The notes under the pieces: model-generated
The model's input: only the letters and a program-made list of their open reading frames with translations
What the model was told of the DNA's origin: nothing
Databases searched by the model: none
Position numbers and translations under genes: made by a program
Shown: one piece after another, positions 4,871-5,570 of the stretch
How positions within the stretch are numbered: position 1 is the first letter of the stretch
Layout: each line of letters opens with the position of its first letter
Source: Pseudomonadota bacterium
Lineage (GTDB): Bacteria > Pseudomonadota > Gammaproteobacteria > Burkholderiales > Burkholderiaceae
Direction of reading: 5' to 3'
Assembly (NCBI GenBank): GCA_023441105.1
Contig: JAEZQX010000091.1
Location: 1 to 5,570, forward strand
Length of the DNA: 5,570 nt

Positions 4871-5446
4871 CTAGTTTCCTCCTGTTGTGCCGGGTTTTTG
4901 GGTGCTCCAGCGGTTCAGTGCCGCCAGCGTGTTGGGTACGTGCTCCGCAGGGCTCATGGAAGACCAAGCGTAGATGATCCGGCCCTGCGGCGAGATCACG
5001 TAGGAGATACGCTTGGCGTAGCCGTCGACAAAGGGCATCGACGCATCATAGGACTTCATGATTCGGCCGCCGGGATCGGAGGCGACCGCGAAGCGGTTGC
5101 GGCATTCCTCGACCGAGAAACGCTTGAGGGTGGCGATGTCGTCGCCGGAGACGCCGATCACCGTCGCCTTCATTGCCTCGTACTGCGGCGACGCCTCGGC
5201 GAATGCGTTGGCCTCGATGGTGCAGCCCTTGGTGAACGCCTTGGGGTAGAAGTAGAGAACCACCGGACCCTTCTTCAGGGCATCGGCGAGGACGAAGCGG
5301 AACGGCTCGCCGGCGAGGGTGGCATCGGCCTCGAAAGCGGGCGCGGCAGCGCCGGGTTCGAGCTCGGCAACGGCCGGCGGAGCGACGAGAAACGACAGCG
5401 CGGCGAGCGCCACCGGCAACTGCCGCCAGGAGAAGTTCCAGTTCAT
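4871..5446 (-). CDS. Exported PrxQ/Bcp-like peroxiredoxin
   Basis: Predicted periplasmic thiol peroxidase of the AhpC/TSA superfamily, closest to the Bcp/PrxQ type. A signal peptide (NWNFSWRQ, hydrophobic 11-22, cleavage after AVA at Ala27) leads to a thioredoxin-fold domain from about 29 to 182. The peroxidatic site is YFYPKAFTKGCTIEA with Cys75, Thr72 and Pro68. The PrxQ resolving position five residues on is Asn80. The only other cysteine is Cys115 (FSVEECRNRF), in the predicted helix where some PrxQ proteins carry a resolving Cys, so an atypical 2-Cys mechanism is plausible. At 191 residues it is a Bcp plus a signal peptide. The ATG at 5446 is preferred over the open frame up to a GTG at 5530, because it starts the signal peptide and follows GGAAG by four bases. 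It heads a two-gene unit with the lysine-rich protein. Confidence 0.92.
   Translation of the reverse strand: MNWNFSWRQLPVALAALSFLVAPPAVAELEPGAAAPAFEADATLAGEPFRFVLADALKKGPVVLYFYPKAFTKGCTIEANAFAEASPQYEAMKATVIGVSGDDIATLKRFSVEECRNRFAVASDPGGRIMKSYDASMPFVDGYAKRISYVISPQGRIIYAWSSMSPAEHVPNTLAALNRWSTQKPGTTGGN
4878..4883 (-). promoter_or_regulatory. consensus ribosome binding site of the lysine-rich small protein
   Basis: AGGAGG on the minus strand, nine bases before the ATG at 4868. It lies in the last codons of the peroxiredoxin gene, supporting independent, strong translation of the small gene from a shared transcript. Confidence 0.8.
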
Positions 5447-5465
5447 GTTGCTTCCGCCCCGGTGG

Positions 5466-5494
5466 GATTGACGAGCATCAATCTTGCCTGACAA
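5466..5494 (-). promoter_or_regulatory. candidate promoter/operator of the exported peroxiredoxin unit
   Basis: On the minus strand TTGTCA (5489-5494) matches the -35 consensus in five of six positions. At 16-base spacing the -10 would be GTCAAT, only three of six. That -10 overlaps a perfect dyad, GATTGA-N6-TCAATC (5466-5483), ending 19 bases before the ATG at 5446. A dyad over the -10 fits a repressor site. It does not resemble the ATAG-N7-CTAT half-site pattern of OxyR. Confidence 0.35.
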
Positions 5495-5501
5495 AGCCGC
5501 C

Positions 5502-5528
5502 AAGCAGAAGCCCGCCGGTCCGGCGGGC
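5502..5528 (-). terminator. intrinsic-terminator-like hairpin for a leftward gene beyond the right edge
   Basis: GCCCGCCGG-T-CCGGCGGGC at 5510-5528 is a perfect inverted repeat with 9-bp arms (a 7-bp stem with a five-base loop in RNA). On the minus strand it is followed by TTCTGCTT (5502-5509). This is the usual shape of a GC-rich terminator, pointing to a leftward gene whose stop lies outside the window. No T-run follows on the + strand. Confidence 0.55.
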
Positions 5529-5570
5529 ACATCGTCGGCGCGCCGCGGCCCGCGCCCCGCGCCCCGGGGC

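Noticed and set aside
4898..5491. Plus-strand 197-codon frame opposite the exported peroxiredoxin
   Set aside because: Antisense to a gene with clear signal peptide and peroxidatic motif; composition typical of a GC-driven shadow frame.

Overview
The window is a dense, GC-rich chromosomal segment (roughly two thirds G+C by eye). It fits a Gram-negative proteobacterium, most likely a betaproteobacterium. The grounds are a DUF2242-type outer-membrane lipoprotein, an outer-membrane phospholipase A (PldA) and two periplasm-directed signal peptides; the class-level placement is inference. No RNA gene, CRISPR array, complete mobile element or replication origin is visible.

Layout from left to right. 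(1) A DUF2242 lipoprotein on the + strand, 6-695, possibly missing its true 5' end. (2) A short leader with overlapping potential hairpins, 696-824. (3) A + strand two-gene unit: a 1-Cys Prx6-type peroxiredoxin (825-1484) overlapping pldA (1481-2641) by ATGA. (4) A convergent gap of 88 bases. (5) A - strand two-domain vicinal-oxygen-chelate protein of the extradiol dioxygenase family (2730-3593). (6) A 108-base divergent promoter region with a tandem 10-bp repeat and an AT-rich dyad. (7) The + strand azlC-azlD pair (3702-4418, 4411-4713), a branched-chain amino acid exporter. (8) A convergent junction of only 5 bases with an inverted repeat spanning both stop codons. (9) A - strand pair: an exported PrxQ/Bcp-like peroxiredoxin (4871-5446) followed 2 bases later by a 49-residue lysine-rich protein (4719-4868). 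(10) A 124-base right end with a promoter-like dyad, a terminator-like hairpin and very GC-rich sequence.

Themes. Two unrelated peroxiredoxins, one cytoplasmic and one predicted periplasmic, suggest peroxide defence in two compartments. The Prx6-PldA pair could link reduction of lipid peroxides to removal of damaged or misplaced outer-membrane phospholipids. That link rests on gene overlap and known family functions, not on anything shown here. The dioxygenase and AzlCD look like independent units.

I see no obvious wholly new multi-gene system. The least described elements are the lysine-rich small protein coupled to the periplasmic peroxiredoxin, the Prx6-PldA overlap, and the repeat-bearing divergent promoter region.
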